Counted from the stretch's first letter, positions 1 through 11,496 are shown. The stretch is DNA of 50,858 nucleotides from Bifiguratus adelaidae (GCA_002261195.1 MVBO01000106.1:1-50858), one strand, 5' to 3'. Notes: generated by a model from the sequence alone, not told the origin. Made by a program: numbers and translations.

Positions 1-1086
1 ACCAGAAGCTTTCCTGATACCGCCGATATGAATCCAAAGACGGAAAAGGAGCTTACTAACAGGCTCGCATGGGTGATAATGTCAATGTCGGTGAGATTCT
101 CGCACACAATGCATCGAAAAATGGATCCTCCTAAAAATGAACCGTCCGAGGATCTTCGTGCCTACATAAACAATCTGGCGCTGCCGCAACCGCTTCCTTG
201 TGAAGACGAGGCATGTCGGCTCACCGTACGAGCTTACGGACATTTGATTTCGCTTTCGAAACTTACATCCGGCCATAACCACGAAACTTCCGACGCTGTG
301 AGTCAACTGCTTGTACAAGACCTGTGGGACTACCGCAAAGTGGGCATGGTTCCGCTCGATGTATTTATGGGTATCGAGTCGGCATTAGCTCGATTTTACG
401 ACGACCTTGAGGATGAATTAAAATGGGGGGATCCAAACGATCAATTGACCGAACAAGCATTACTGGAATGTGATGCTTCTTATGCGATTAGGCTCATCAT
501 GCAGCATTTCTATACGTTGCAATTGTGGATGAATATACGGTTTCTGCCATCTGATCTCACCAAAATGGAAACACCAACCTCCGCCACACAGCAATTCCTC
601 CATCACGCACTACAAAGGTCCATCACTGCCGCCAACAATCTCTGCATCCTGGCCGCTTATTCGACCAAGTACACAAAGAACAATATCGACTTACAGCTTT
701 TAATGCTTTCTTGCGAGGTCCAATATTCAGTCGCTCAACTCGGTTCCAGCAGTCCTGCATTGTCCCAACAAGCGCAGCGACATCTAGCGATGTCAATCGC
801 TGTTCTCAAGACCTGGTTCGCCAGGGTCCATGGAGGCAACGCGGCAAATTACACCAACAAGACATGGGACAATGTTGCTTTTAAGCAGTGGTTGAAAGGC
901 GCCGGCATCGATTATGACACTTTAGATTTCGACAAGCTGTTGGGCACTTACACGTCTGGTGCTGAATTGATCTCTGGAGACTCGCTGATGGCATTGCGTG
1001 CCAAGCAGGAGAACACAATCGTATTGGATATTTTGGAAGAAGCACTGGTTTCCGGCTTTATGAGTATGGGAATTTCTGATGTATGA
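1..1086 (+). CDS. C-terminal part of a probable fungal-specific transcription factor (5' end outside window)
   Basis: The reading frame is open from the left edge; the first Met inside it is at 28, so the start probably lies upstream. The visible ~360 residues are helical and intron-free. Amphipathic helices with scattered Trp and Tyr (for example QHFYTLQLWMNIRF and LSCEVQYSVAQLG) resemble the middle homology region and C-terminus of Zn(II)2Cys6 regulators. No DNA-binding zinc cluster is visible, as expected if it is encoded further left. If the call is right, it would act in the nucleus as a sequence-specific regulator, possibly of nearby metabolic genes such as the two broken reductases at 1137-3920. 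The family call comes from overall character, not a diagnostic motif; another helical protein is possible. Stop at 1084-1086. Confidence 0.5.
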   Translation, partial: TRSFPDTADMNPKTEKELTNRLAWVIMSMSVRFSHTMHRKMDPPKNEPSEDLRAYINNLALPQPLPCEDEACRLTVRAYGHLISLSKLTSGHNHETSDAVSQLLVQDLWDYRKVGMVPLDVFMGIESALARFYDDLEDELKWGDPNDQLTEQALLECDASYAIRLIMQHFYTLQLWMNIRFLPSDLTKMETPTSATQQFLHHALQRSITAANNLCILAAYSTKYTKNNIDLQLLMLSCEVQYSVAQLGSSSPALSQQAQRHLAMSIAVLKTWFARVHGGNAANYTNKTWDNVAFKQWLKGAGIDYDTLDFDKLLGTYTSGAELISGDSLMALRAKQENTIVLDILEEALVSGFMSMGISDV

Positions 1087-1136
1087 CGTTTTATGTATAT
1101 TCAGCATTGTAAATATCTAGATCAACTACATACAGA

Positions 1137-2060
1137 CTACAACGATTCGACATGCTCACTGACTGCGCGACGCTTTCCAAGATGCATATTATTGCTCAAT
1201 ACCGTCCACCAAGCTCCTCTTCATGGGTGTCCAACCAAGGCGAGAGCGACCGAGAGAAGCGGCACTGATTTGCAATGATGCCACGGCGGCTTCAAAAGCG
1301 TTTCGTGGCTCGTAATAGTGAAATATTTGGATCAGCTCCGGTAAGCCGCGCTATTGCGTTCAATAAGTCGTCGGTGGACTCGGTGGCTGGGTTAACGCCG
1401 TCAAAAGCCACACCGCCGAGAGTGGGAGAAGCTTCTCCGACGCGCAAGTAGAGATCAGCCAGGTCATCCACGTGCAACGTAGCCGATCTGCCGCCCGGCT
1501 TGCTGGCCAGCTAATTGTTCCCTTGGTCGTGGCGTCCTCAAAGGTAGGCCCAAACATGGACATACCGTATCCGTACATTTGGCCAGGTCGGATGACAATG
1601 CCGTTATATCCCTTTGCTTAAAAGGATGCTTTGCTCGACAGCAGGCCGCCAAGCACATAAATCCATAGGCTTTGTGGTAGGCGCCACTCGGACTTGATCA
1701 TATTTCTATCGTCTCCATGGTTCCAAATGCCGGAAGTGTAGATGCACGTCAATTTTGGGGAACTGGCGCACGCTTTTGGGCGGCCTCCTTGACCGCGGAA
1801 ATGATTGTCACGGAAAATTGCTTGAGGTCTGCCATGTCTACCGCGCAATTGATGACCATGTCAACATCTTCTTGCAGAAGATGTATCCAGGTATTTGAAT
1901 GAGGCGGTACACCAACCACCGGGAAAATCTCTTTGGCCACCAGAGCGGCTACGCTGTTCTGCGACCGCATCACACCAGAGACGTGATGGCCGTTCCGAGC
2001 GAATGCTTGGGCTACGTTGTTGTCGATGAAGCCAGTTGCGCCGAGAACAAGAACCCTCAT
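1137..2060 (-). pseudogene. Broken NAD(P)-dependent epimerase/dehydratase (extended SDR)
   Basis: The N-terminus from 2060 has the Rossmann motif GATGFIDNNVAQ (the usual second Gly after the Ile is Asp here). Further conserved blocks follow in order but in different frames: IYTSGIW near 1720, AWRPAVEQ near 1650, VIRPGQMYGYG near 1590, LHVDDLADLYLRVGEA near 1460, NAFEAAV near 1280 and GWTPMKRSL near 1215. At least four frame changes are needed in about 900 bp (near 1755, 1665, 1620 and 1300), none at convincing splice sites. All family blocks are present, so decay is recent, or local base errors broke a live gene. An intact version would be a cytosolic reductase/epimerase of unknown substrate. 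It faces the second broken reductase across a shared 5' region. Confidence 0.75.
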
Positions 2061-2584
2061 TGTCGTCGAGTGGTAATAATAAGATAAACTTTAAGGTAAG
2101 ATTTGGATGCAGCCGAAGCCGTCTCCCAGTTTATAGAGTAACATGAGTCGCGGTGATATTACCATAATTGACCACTGTTCGATGGTCACGACTTCGAGGT
2201 TCGATCGTTCCGTAAGCACAGCCTGACATTACGACAGCAAATCAAGCTCGCTATATTACTAAAGCTTCAATGGGACAGTGAAAAAATGCAAGAATACTGC
2301 TCGCGCCCCATGTGTTTGCGCGCAAAATTCTTGCCTTTTTCAGCCGTCCGTCGTCCAAATATGGCAAAGATGTTTCCTTCAGCTTTAAGGTGTGGGGTCC
2401 ACGCGTGCTTGCGGCGCACAGGGCTCTACAGACCGATGGTCAATGATAGCAATCTACGGGCTTGTTTCCGAACGCTAATCCCTTTCTACATGCATGATGA
2501 TCCACATGGACCCCTCCGGCATTCAAACAACGTTTATAAAACTATTGTTCACAAATTTATCCTTAGATTGTCAAAGATTGACAA
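2061..2584. other. Shared 5' region of two broken reductase genes
   Basis: This 524-bp divergent interval separates the two pseudogene starts. An uninterrupted frame crosses it on the plus strand (2286-2762), but it overlaps the reductase N-terminus in another frame, has no recognisable motif and looks like chance. No RNA gene or clear TATA element is seen. Confidence 0.4.
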
Positions 2585-3920
2585 ATGGCATCAAAAGTTG
2601 TCTTGGTCTCTGGTTCCAACGGTATTTCTGGAAGTGCTCTCAATGAGGCCATTGGTAAGACTCCACGATCGGAGTGGATTTCTATCACAAGCGTTTCTCG
2701 ACGGCCACCTCAACTGGAACATAAGGACGATCGCATTACGCATATTTCGATCGATCTGCTGAACCAATCTGCAGCTAATTTCGCATCTGATCTTTGCAAG
2801 AACAGTGCAGTTGATGCAGCACATGCCTTCAATTTTATCTACATTAAAAAGGCAGCTGAGAAGGAATTGATTGAAGTCAACAAGACTATCTTTGAGAAGA
2901 TCTTGGGCGCAACTGTAGAGGTCTGCAAGAAACTGGAGGTTTTCCAGCTGTAAACCGGATACAAGGTGCGGATCCATCCGCAAAACGCGTTGCCTTTGCT
3001 AAAGCGCAGATCATAGTATTACACTGCCGATCTCGGTGGGAAGGATCTGGCGCCAGTTCCCTTCAAGAAAGATGCCCCAGACACGCGGATGACAATTTCT
3101 ATTTCATTCAAGAGGACATGCTTGAGTAAGTTGCAGCTAAATATGGTTGGAAGTATGTCATTACCCGGCCAACGTGATTGTCGGCATTACCCGAGGTACG
3201 GTATTCTATCTTGCCTCACAACATGGCTAATACCGTTAGGTAATTTTATGAACTTTGCGGTTACGGTTAGGCTGTATGCAGCTTTGCAAAAAGAACTCGG
3301 TAAACCTCTTATCCTCCCCGGCAATGCCAAAATGTATGACTTGGTCATGGACATGTCTACAGCAAGCAACAATGCTCGCTTCCAAATCTTTTGCTGCTCA
3401 AATCCAAAGGCATACAATCAAGTCTTCAATATTCCTTCAGGAGAGACTATTACTATGCATCAACTATGGCCAAAATTGCAATGTAAGGTAGGAGGCTTTC
3501 CACAGTACTGAATTGACCCGTTTTGCAGCTATTTTGGGATTCCCACACAAGCAGAAATTACCAAAGTTGCAAAGGATGGCATCGCCTTTGAGCGTCCCGT
3601 GGCTGACTACATGCCCTGCAAGGGAAGTAAATGGGAAGAAATCGCCATGTCCAAACATCTGGACCCTAAAGCTTTCGAATACGCTACATGGGGCTTTGTA
3701 GGTGAGTAGAAGCATCAGCAAAGTGGGAGTTACCGTTACAGTGCCACGTTAATATCGGGAATTTTAGACTTCATTACTGTACGTACATGGCCTGATCAAG
3801 GCAAGAAGTATTGGCAGGGATATAACCGCTGATACATGGGCAAGCTTTAAACAAGTCTTTAATAAGATGAAGGAGTTCAAAATCATTCCCGCTTATCATG
3901 AGGAAGCAAGGTTGAGATAA
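2585..3920 (+). pseudogene. Broken progesterone 5-beta-reductase-like (PRISE/VEP1-type) SDR
   Basis: Starts with KVVLVSGSNGISGSAL, a PRISE-type variant of the GxxGxxG cofactor motif, followed by SRRPPQLEHKDDRI and ISIDLL, which are hallmarks of this enoate-reducing SDR family. Later blocks are KYGWKYVITRP (3140), GNFMNFAVTV (3240), YDLVMDMSTASNNARFQIF, NPKAYNQVFNI, KGSKWEEIA and LDPKAFEYATWGF. Plausible introns remain, for example one ending at the acceptor near 3017. The gene has an in-frame TAA at 2951 where the family has Gln, a frame change near 3080, a TAA near 3126, another frame change near 3173 and a further one near the end. It is therefore unlikely to make a full reductase. Natural substrates of the family are enones; the one here is unknown. 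Confidence 0.78.
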
Positions 3921-4330
3921 CTTGTCTTAATTATCTGTCACTTGCGGGAATAAAGATTAGTGTACCCTTGGACTTGTACGATTGTTTGACTCCCAGTGTA
4001 GTCATTTGGTCCGAATGGGGTCTTTAAAGGGCAGGGAACGATCGATATTCTCATTTTATTTTTTTGCTCTAGATTGCTCTAGATTGCTCGGTGCACCCGA
4101 CGACAGCATCTGCCCATTTTGTTACAGAACATATCGCAAGCCGGAGCTTACGAACCGGTTTGCGACAGTAACGAGGTACCCATGGCGGATCTCGCATCTG
4201 AATGGAATCGCAATGCCTGCATGCGATATTTTCATGGTGCTACTACGCAAGAACAATGGCTCCAACCGAATTGTACTGTGACGTGTTTTCCTTCCTTGAT
4301 TGGCGAACCTTGGCTAAGAGGAACGTAACG
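3921..4330. other. Intergenic region upstream of VPS55
   Basis: These 410 bp hold the 3' flank of the broken reductase and the VPS55 promoter/5' UTR. A short direct repeat of TTGCTCTAGA (about 2.5 copies) lies near 4066-4090. A short open frame reaching 4328 has no recognised motif. No RNA gene seen. Confidence 0.4.
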
Positions 4331-5088
4331 ATGGCCGGGTTAAGAAGTAAGTTGACCATGTAAGCCTTTTGAGCACTTGCTTATCCACTTTGCACGTAGC
4401 GTAAGAAAGGACCAACGCATGCGCCCAGCTCATCCTCTTTCTTTAGGATCATTGCCTTGGCATTCGTTTTAGCCATCGGCTTTCTACTAGTCATATTGTC
4501 ATGTGCACTCTATCAGTAAGTGCTTTGTAAGACAGCTCGCTCTCCACCTGCTAACATGTCCTTATCGTAGTAACTGGTGGCCGCTATTTGTTGGTGAGTA
4601 TCTGGTTGGCAAATCCGAATTGGCAAGACGCATTAATCCTCAATCTCGTTTTTCAGTCGCGACTTATGTGTTGGCACCCTTACCGAATGCCCTCTGTGGC
4701 CGTTGCGCAGGCACGGACGACATCATGTCCGATTATAACACGGGATTCTTAGATCTCGGACATTTCCTTACCGGCATATTCATTGTCACCGGATTTTGTG
4801 AGTAGACAGGAACCGGATTGCTGTATCGTTCGCTTACGCCGCCATCATCATTAGCCTTACCCTTCGTGTTAGCTCACGCTGAAGTGGTGGGTTTAAGGTT
4901 CACTTCGGGGACCATTGTCTCACATCTTCTTAGATCGCGATACCAGCCATGATTATGAGTATCGCTGGTGGCATCCTCGTCTACGGAACAAGTATGTTGA
5001 ATCCCCAGGTCTTTGTGTGCATCGTGCTAAAGCCTTCCAAGTCATTGCCTATACGCATTTCTTTGCTAACGAAGGCGAAGAGTTTTGA
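4331..5088 (+). CDS. VPS55: Vacuolar protein sorting protein 55 (LEPROT/Vps55 family)
   Basis: Seven small exons join into a ~130-residue four-helix membrane protein. Diagnostic blocks are IIALAFVLAIGFLLVILSC (helix 1), NWWPLFVV, YVLAPLPNALCGRC, LDLGHFLTGIFIVTGF, LPFVLAHAEV, and AIPAMIMSIAGGILVYGT with IIAYTHFF. Vps55 works with Vps68 at endosomes, promoting traffic from late endosome to vacuole. The first intron is best read with a GTTAAG donor just after MAG, since a GTAAGT four bases later would break the frame; the start at 4331 is therefore likely but not certain. Later introns have ordinary GT-AG ends. It converges on the Tat-SF1-like gene, with 129 bp between the stop codons. Family assignment is secure; exon borders are hand-made. 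Confidence 0.9.
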
Positions 5089-5217
5089 CTATACCGTTAA
5101 ACGCCCGTGACCTCAAATGGAACCTTTACTTGCAATGTATCTATAATCGAACAGGGATGGTCTCTAGACCATATGGACATTCTGCCTCTATCTTTCACTT
5201 TTGCGCTGATTGATGAT

Positions 5218-6907
5218 TCACGATTCAGCTTCCTGCCGAGGCGGAGTAACATCAAAAGCCTTTGAGTCCTCAGCTTCCTCCTGTTCCCTGTGCGGCAATC
5301 CTGGACGCCCTTCTGATTCCGCTTCCAGATTTTCTTGGTCTTCCAGCCATTTGGCATAGTTCTCCAAACGTTTCTTCTCTTCCTCTTCCGTTTCCTCGCC
5401 AGCACCTGACTTCAGATACTTTGTCTTGCTATCGAACAACTCGGCACTGATTTGTCTTCCGGCAAAGAATCGGCCATTATTAAGCTACAATAGTGATTAG
5501 TTGCCCTGAGTTAGCATCTTGGCGCGAGATTAGATTACCTTTATACAAGCCAAAGCACTTTCGACCTCTCTGAATCGGACGGATATGATTCCACCTGGCG
5601 ATTTCTGTTGGGCATTTTCATAAGCTTCGCATCCATCAAAGAATTGGCAATACTTACGTCGTACATGGTAACATTGGTCACATCACCCAGCTTGGCACAC
5701 TCCTCTCGCACATCCTCCTTCAATTCCAACCTGCAGAAATCCCGATCAGTCAATCTTAGAATTCATCGCGCGTTCAACCTACAGTAAGGTGGGATCGGCT
5801 TCCAGTTCCTCAGGCATGTACATGTTTTTCAGAATCACAATCTTGGATAATCTGTCAGCCTTTCGGCCAGGTTCGTCTTCAAACCAGTCCAGTCGCCTAT
5901 GTAAAGTAATGGATGTCAAGAAAAGGGTATTGGTTGTGGAAGAAACTACTGACCTTTGCATTTGATTGAGCTTCTTCTTTATCCTCTGTTTCTCTTGAAC
6001 ACCGGGTGTGCTCGGCCGACTTCCACCACTCCCATCGCCGTTACTTGTGCCCTTTTTGTCCTTTTCTTTGAAGACTGCTTCTGATACATGAATGTGCGTG
6101 GACTGGTCGCCAAGTCGGAACGCAGTGTCATCGAACAATCGAATAGCCAACGGAACGGATTCTTCTTTGAAATAAGTCACTAGAGCATCTCCTTTGAGTT
6201 GATTTGTCTCTGGATCTGTGTAAAGCTTGATCTTTGGTTGACCTACGCCGAAATAAGCTCACTGTACGCTTGCTGGTATGCTTTGCGGTAAATACCTGTA
6301 TGGACATCTTCCATGATAACACCGCATTTCGAGAACAAATCCTTCACCTCCTCTACAGTAGTATCCAGTGGAAGTCCAGTGACATACACAGCCGTGACTG
6401 GCCTTGATTTGGTGTTCTTTGCCTTCTTTCGCTCGCCTTCCGCCTCACTCTGCGGATTTAGTAAGCAAATCTTATCATCCATTGCGATCCATCATCCTTG
6501 GTACCTCAATGCCTGTGTAGACCTTGCGTTTCTTCTTCTGTTCTTGTTGCAATATGGGCTTGGCTGGTTCCTAGATATAGTCAACAAAGATGCCACTGTT
6601 CATTTGAATGTTGCGATCGGAAGATACTACTCACATTCTCGTCCACACCTTCTACACCATAAGCAGACTGCTGTGCCTGAACCAGTTGCTCGTCAAACTT
6701 GACGAAAGCGGATAGCATAAGGTGAGTTATGGTCTGACAACAGCATTCACGGAACAAGCTTACCATGGGAAACCATGCACTCTTTTCTTCGTCATATTCA
6801 TACGATATGCCGTCGTTCGCCGTAAACATCCACTTTCCAGTTTCCTCTACGAATCTAGGCTCGTATCCCTCCATGTGAGGCTTCCCATTGGAAGCATTGG
6901 CCGACAT
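5218..6907 (-). CDS. Tat-SF1/Cus2-like splicing factor, two RRMs
   Basis: The N-terminus has a GYEPRFVEETGKWMF segment typical of Tat-SF1 relatives. A basic linker leads to RRM1 (AVYVTGLPLDTTVEEVKDLF ... GDALVTYFKEESV). After a Ser/Gly linker comes a second RRM of the UHM type (KIVILKNMYMPEEL ... GIISVRFREVESALACI ... NGRFFAGRQISAELFD), where GRFF corresponds to the UHM RxF loop that binds ULM peptides such as those in SF3B1. The tail is acidic (EETEEEEKKRLENYAKWLED). Cus2/Tat-SF1 binds U2 snRNP and SF3B1 and checks U2 structure before ATP-dependent assembly. At least six short introns are needed, with ordinary donors. The start codon lies only 45 bp from that of the divergent nitrilase, so they must share promoter DNA. 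Confidence 0.88.
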
Positions 6908-6952
6908 TCTTGAACACCAAGATGCGCAAGGTCAAGAAATATCTCTCAAACA

Positions 6953-7998
6953 ATGGTCAAAGTCGCTATTGTTCAGCTTTGTGTTGTCGACAAGGCCGCA
7001 CCACCGACACAGCCTTTGAGTATACAACAAGACACAGATGCAAAGCGGGATCTAGCGACCAACCTCAAGACCATTGAACGCTTCTTGGGCCAAGCCAAAG
7101 AGCAGCAGGCTGATATCGTGGTGTTTCCAGAATACAGTCTGTTTGGTGTGATATCGGGACGAGAACACCTCGCGGATACCGATAAGTCCTATGTCAAGCT
7201 CTTCCAAGAGCTCGCTCAAAAGTATCAGGTAGACTTGGTGCCTGGGACCATTGTCGAAAAGGATAAGGAGGATGGTAAGCTCTACAATTATACCTACTAT
7301 ATTGACAAGAGTGGGGAGATCCTTCTCACTTATGCAAAGTATCATTTGTGGCATCCTGAAAGAGATTACATGACGGCCAGTAAGTCTTTTTATTTCACGA
7401 GACATCCTTGGCTAATTCGGTTCCCTAGGCAAAGATGGATACAAGGTCGCCCAGACGCGCCATGGGATCAAAGTCGGATTATGCATTTGCTGGGATGCCA
7501 TCGCCCCAGAGATTTTTCGAGACATGTGCTTAGAACATGGAGCACAGCTCATTATCTGTCCGGCCTATTGGTAAGAAGTCGGAGGCGACTAGCTTTTAGA
7601 CATTTTTGCCTGAACTCACATTTATTAGGACATTCGATGACTGCGGAGAGAAGGGCCTGCGACACAACACACGTTCGGAAATGCTACTACTCAACAGTCT
7701 ATGTCCGACCCGGGCTATAGAGAACAACTGCGCGTTCGTCTTTGTCAATGCAGCAAACAACGCATCTGCTACCCCTGGAGAAGACCCAGAAGAGGTGCAG
7801 TATGGCGTTGAGCATTTGCTCGGTCGAAGTCAGATCTGCGTGCCTTTCAAAGGAGCGATTGGCAAATGCGACCATGATCGTCAAGCCATGTTGATTCGAG
7901 AGGTTGACCTCGACCTCATTCACGACGCCGAAGATGTATATAAAATTAGACGGGACTGGAAGGATGGTCTGATCTATAGAGCCACGCACACTAGCTGA
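6953..7998 (+). CDS. Nitrilase-superfamily carbon-nitrogen hydrolase
   Basis: Three exons (6953-7379, 7429-7570, 7629-7998) with clean GT-AG introns of 49 and 58 nt. The Glu-Lys-Cys triad is complete: VVFPEYSLFG (Glu), TYAKYHLWHPE (Lys) and GLCICWDAI (Cys), followed by IICPAYW and a C-terminal beta-sandwich ending with FKGAIGKCDHDRQAMLIREV. About 310 residues is normal for a single-domain amidase or carbamoylase. The branch could be omega-amidase-like, N-carbamoyl hydrolase-like or aliphatic nitrilase; the sequence alone does not fix the substrate. No signal peptide is seen, so it is probably cytosolic. Its stop codon is 5 bp from that of the convergent NTA1-like gene, another nitrilase-superfamily member, so the 3' UTRs must overlap. 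Confidence 0.85.
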
Positions 7999-8003
7999 TC
8001 CTA

Positions 8004-9273
8004 TCATGTGTCAACGTTCACGATGAGTACACCTTCCGAACATTTGTCCATGAGACCAAGTAGAACTGGCTGCGGGGAAGCGATTTGTATAATACAGCTT
8101 GTTCCGCAGAAAGTAATATCTACTGCAGCTTTAGTATCCTTGCTCATAACACAATGTCAGTAACATCTACCTTCTTCTGTTCCCGTCCGGTTACTTGCAA
8201 CGAAATACATCTTTTCACCATGACCGTTGCGCTGCATTGCTACGGTCTCATCAGCCTTGATAAGCGTTTCTCCGTACAATGGCCACAAACGCAACATCCA
8301 ATAATTGAGATTTGAAGCTGAAAACTGTTCAATTTCTTCCTCAAACTGATCGGAAGACCTATCCGCAGATGGAATACTCTTCACGGCAGCCTCAGAGCCC
8401 GAGCCATTACCCGTGTCAGCGGCACCCGTACGTTCCTTTTTGCTATCAATCCAATTCATTGAGCAAAGAATCATTTGTGATTCCTCCTTGACGTGAAAGT
8501 TTGCAAACTCGAATGCGTAAAAGTCCTTGAAGCCTTTTGGGTTGATGTCCATACAAATTGCCGGCGCCACCTAGAGAATACTATGAGTCTTTGCTGTGCT
8601 GTAACAAGCAGTAAACACCGACCTTTACTCCTTCTATATCATAAGTAGAGAAACCCGGACCCTCTTGCGCCCAATTCTCATCGGTTTCGTACAAAAAGTG
8701 CTTCTGATAGGTCTTTATAAGTTTTCCCTGTCTGTCCACCACAACGACTGCATTGAAATATCCGGTATCTGCAGAATGTAAGTTACGATCGGTAGTCATA
8801 CATCGAGATGCACTTGCTCATACCTGCGCCCTCGATGATTACCTGTGGAAATCCCACTTGCACGAAGCAATGTAACCTTTTGGCTGCAATGAAGGTCAGT
8901 AAAGATCTGATGCGAAAGTTTAAAACTCACATACCTTGTCTCTTCGCCCACATGCAGGTTGGACCTGTCTCTGCATCCTCAAGCAATGGCATTATGTCAT
9001 TTAATGATTTGAAGACATAGCCTTGGGTATGGATGTCAGATATTACTGGTGAATGATTCAGGCTAATAACATACCTGAGAAAGCCATCTCGGGCAGTACT
9101 AGCACATCAATATCTCCTGGGTCATATCTAGTGAGTGTACCTTAGCGCCGAGTCGCCAATAGTCTCGGCTGTCGTAGGTCATCTTACTTTGCCAGTAGCT
9201 TGTCTACTTTTTCTTGGTTTAAGAGTACTTGTCCGCGTACAGGCGCGAATTGACAGCATGCTACCATAGCCAT
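8004..9273 (-). CDS. NTA1: Protein N-terminal asparagine/glutamine amidohydrolase, NTA1-like
   Basis: Six or so exons encode a nitrilase-fold protein: MVACCQFAPVRGQVLLNQEK, then DVLVLPEMAFSGYVF (catalytic Glu), YQKHFLYETDENW (catalytic Lys), APAICMDINPKGF (catalytic Cys) and, after a large insert with MILCSMNWID, the family's C-terminal FVASNRTGTEE and FCGTSCII. The APAICMDINP and NRxGxEE blocks set Nta1 apart from other nitrilases. Nta1 deamidates N-terminal Asn and Gln to Asp and Glu, feeding the Arg/N-degron pathway. Start chosen at the ATG at 9273 (MAMVACC); an inner ATG at 9267 is equally possible. A Ser/Gly-rich insert of about 45 residues after MNWID is low-complexity. It is divergent with ALG11, with 121 bp between starts. 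Confidence 0.85.
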
Positions 9274-9394
9274 GTAGGCGTGAGTATACTGACTTTGAGC
9301 AGGCCATGGCAACTCACCCAGCTTCATGCCACGTTGCAAGCAAAAGACTGATTGCCTTTTATAGACACCATTGAAGGTTTGCGTTCGGTCAACC

Positions 9395-11409
9395 ATGGAC
9401 TTGTCATCTGTCGGTCTGCTGGTCATTGGCGGCCTCATCATAGTTGCATTTGTTATAGGTACACTGGGAATATTAGCCTATGGCTTTCTCTTCTTCTTCA
9501 GCAACCGGTTACGAGAGAAACACTGGCAAAACAGGCGTCGAATACTAGAGTCGCTAAATCCAGGTGAAGCACCCCTTGACCGCTTCATGGTGGGCTATTT
9601 TCACCCATATGCGTAAGTGACAAAGTGCTTGACGCTCAACGGATTCAGAACCCTCATGATTTTTGTTTAGTAATGCCGGCGCTGGAGGAGAACGGGTGCT
9701 TTGGGCCGCCGTTAGAGATATTCAGCGGCGATATCCGGAAGTCATTCACGTCGTTTATACCGGTGATCAAGGTATTATCAAGGACGAGGTTTTGAAGAAA
9801 GTGCAGGTAGGTGGCTCGATCTGATGTCATCCTTTCTATGCTCATTTTCTGAAGGCGCGTTTCAATATTGTTTTGGAGCCTTCGAGCATCGCCTTTGTCC
9901 ATCTGCAAAAGCGTTACCTCGTGGAAGAGTCAAGGTCAGTGCTCATGGGCAGGCTGTTAGGGAACGGTCTTGAATTGATTCCTGTTATTTAGATATCCTC
10001 GCTTCACTCTCATAGGCCAAAGCTTGGGGTCCATATTTGTGGGCTACGAGGCTCTTTCCAATGTCGTTCCCAATCTGTTCTTTGGTAAGCTCTAGAAAAT
10101 GAATATGCTTGAAGATGCAGCTGACTCACACCGTGCAGACACCATGGGTTATGCCTTTACCTACCCTTTAGTGTATTTGCTCTGCGGTTGCAAGATTGCT
10201 GCATATGTACACTACCCGACGATTAGGTAATTGGTGGCAGTATGATTGACTGTTGAATACAATGACTAATGTGAACAATCAATTTTCAATCCAGCTCCGA
10301 CATGTTGGCCAAGGTGCAGGACGGTACTCCCCGCTTCACTACAGACACTACTGAACGCCGAAGTTGGTTATGGAGGTTTGCAAAGCTCGGGTAGGTGTGC
10401 AATCAACGTTTTCGACCACAGTCCTGACCTCATTCATTAGATACTACCACATTTTCGCTGCCATCTACGGCTATTGCGGACGGTTCGCAGATGTTGTGAT
10501 GGCTAATTCCACTTGGACGAAAGGCCATGTGGATCAAATATGGGGCACGGAAGCCACTATCGTTTATCCTTCGTGCGATACCGACCATCTCAATACCCTT
10601 CCACTGAAGGCACGCGAAAACTATATCCTAAGTGTCGCTCAATTCAGGTACGTCTTGTTTGTATTGCCATTGAACACAAGTTCATGTCTGCAGACCGGAA
10701 AAGGATCATTCCCTACAACTGCGATCTCTTCACAAGTTATTCCAAGATCATCCGTCACTCGCAAAAGGGCCGAACGCTGTGCGCTTGGTCATGCTAGGTA
10801 GCTCACGCAATCAAGGAGACGAGGATAGAATTGCTCGTTTGCGAAACGAGAGCCAGGAGTTGGGTCTTACGGTAAGTCAAGGCTATCTTTTTCCATGCTT
10901 TGATGCTAACATTGACCAGGACAATGTCATTTTCGCCATCAATGCTCCTTTTGCTGATCTGGTATCTTGGCTGGGTCGCGCTAAAATAGGACTGCACACC
11001 ATGTGGAATGAGCACTTTGGGATTGGGGTTGTCGAGTATATGGTAAGATAAGGCTTGCATGCGACATCATTTGTTGACTTATTCTGGATCAGGCGGCAGC
11101 TATGATACCAGTCGCACACAACTCTGGCGGTCCAAAATTGGATATTGTCACGGAGTACAACCACCAAAAGACTGGTGAGTGCGGGTCATACTGATGCAAG
11201 CGAGTTTCGCTGAAATGTGTTTTCAACTAGGGTTTCTGGCGGAAGATCCACAGTCATTCGCAGATGCCATCTACAAGGTATTGACGATGCCAGACGATGA
11301 ATACCTTGCAATAGCGAACAATGCCAGAGCGGCCGCTTCAGACAAATTCTCAGAAGTAGAATTCTGTGATGGACTTTTGGCATGTCTAGGGCGCATTCTT
11401 ACCTCATAA
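9395..11409 (+). CDS. ALG11: GDP-Man:Man3GlcNAc2-PP-dolichol alpha-1,2-mannosyltransferase
   Basis: N-terminal membrane anchor ([20 protein letters not shown]), then the Alg11 GT4 fold: [97 protein letters not shown] and, near the C-terminus, the EHFGIGVVE motif (EX7E of family 4) followed by [11 protein letters not shown]. It adds the fourth and fifth mannoses to the lipid-linked oligosaccharide on the cytosolic face of the ER. Around ten short introns are required and every conserved block joins in frame across GT-AG borders. Length (~500 aa) matches the family. Shares a 121-bp promoter interval with the NTA1-like gene. Confidence 0.93.
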
Positions 11410-11496
11410 TAAACAGATTTTGCACCAAGCAAATGTACAGAACACAGACTGTATCAAGAAGCTAGTGCGTGGTCGCCTAGTTTGTCTTGCAGTGAA

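Noticed and set aside
2286..2762. 158-codon plus-strand frame across the reductase intergenic region
   Set aside because: It overlaps the PRISE N-terminus in another frame and has no recognisable domain.
4066..4090. Direct repeat of TTGCTCTAGA
   Set aside because: Only about 2.5 short copies; could be chance slippage and has no linked function.
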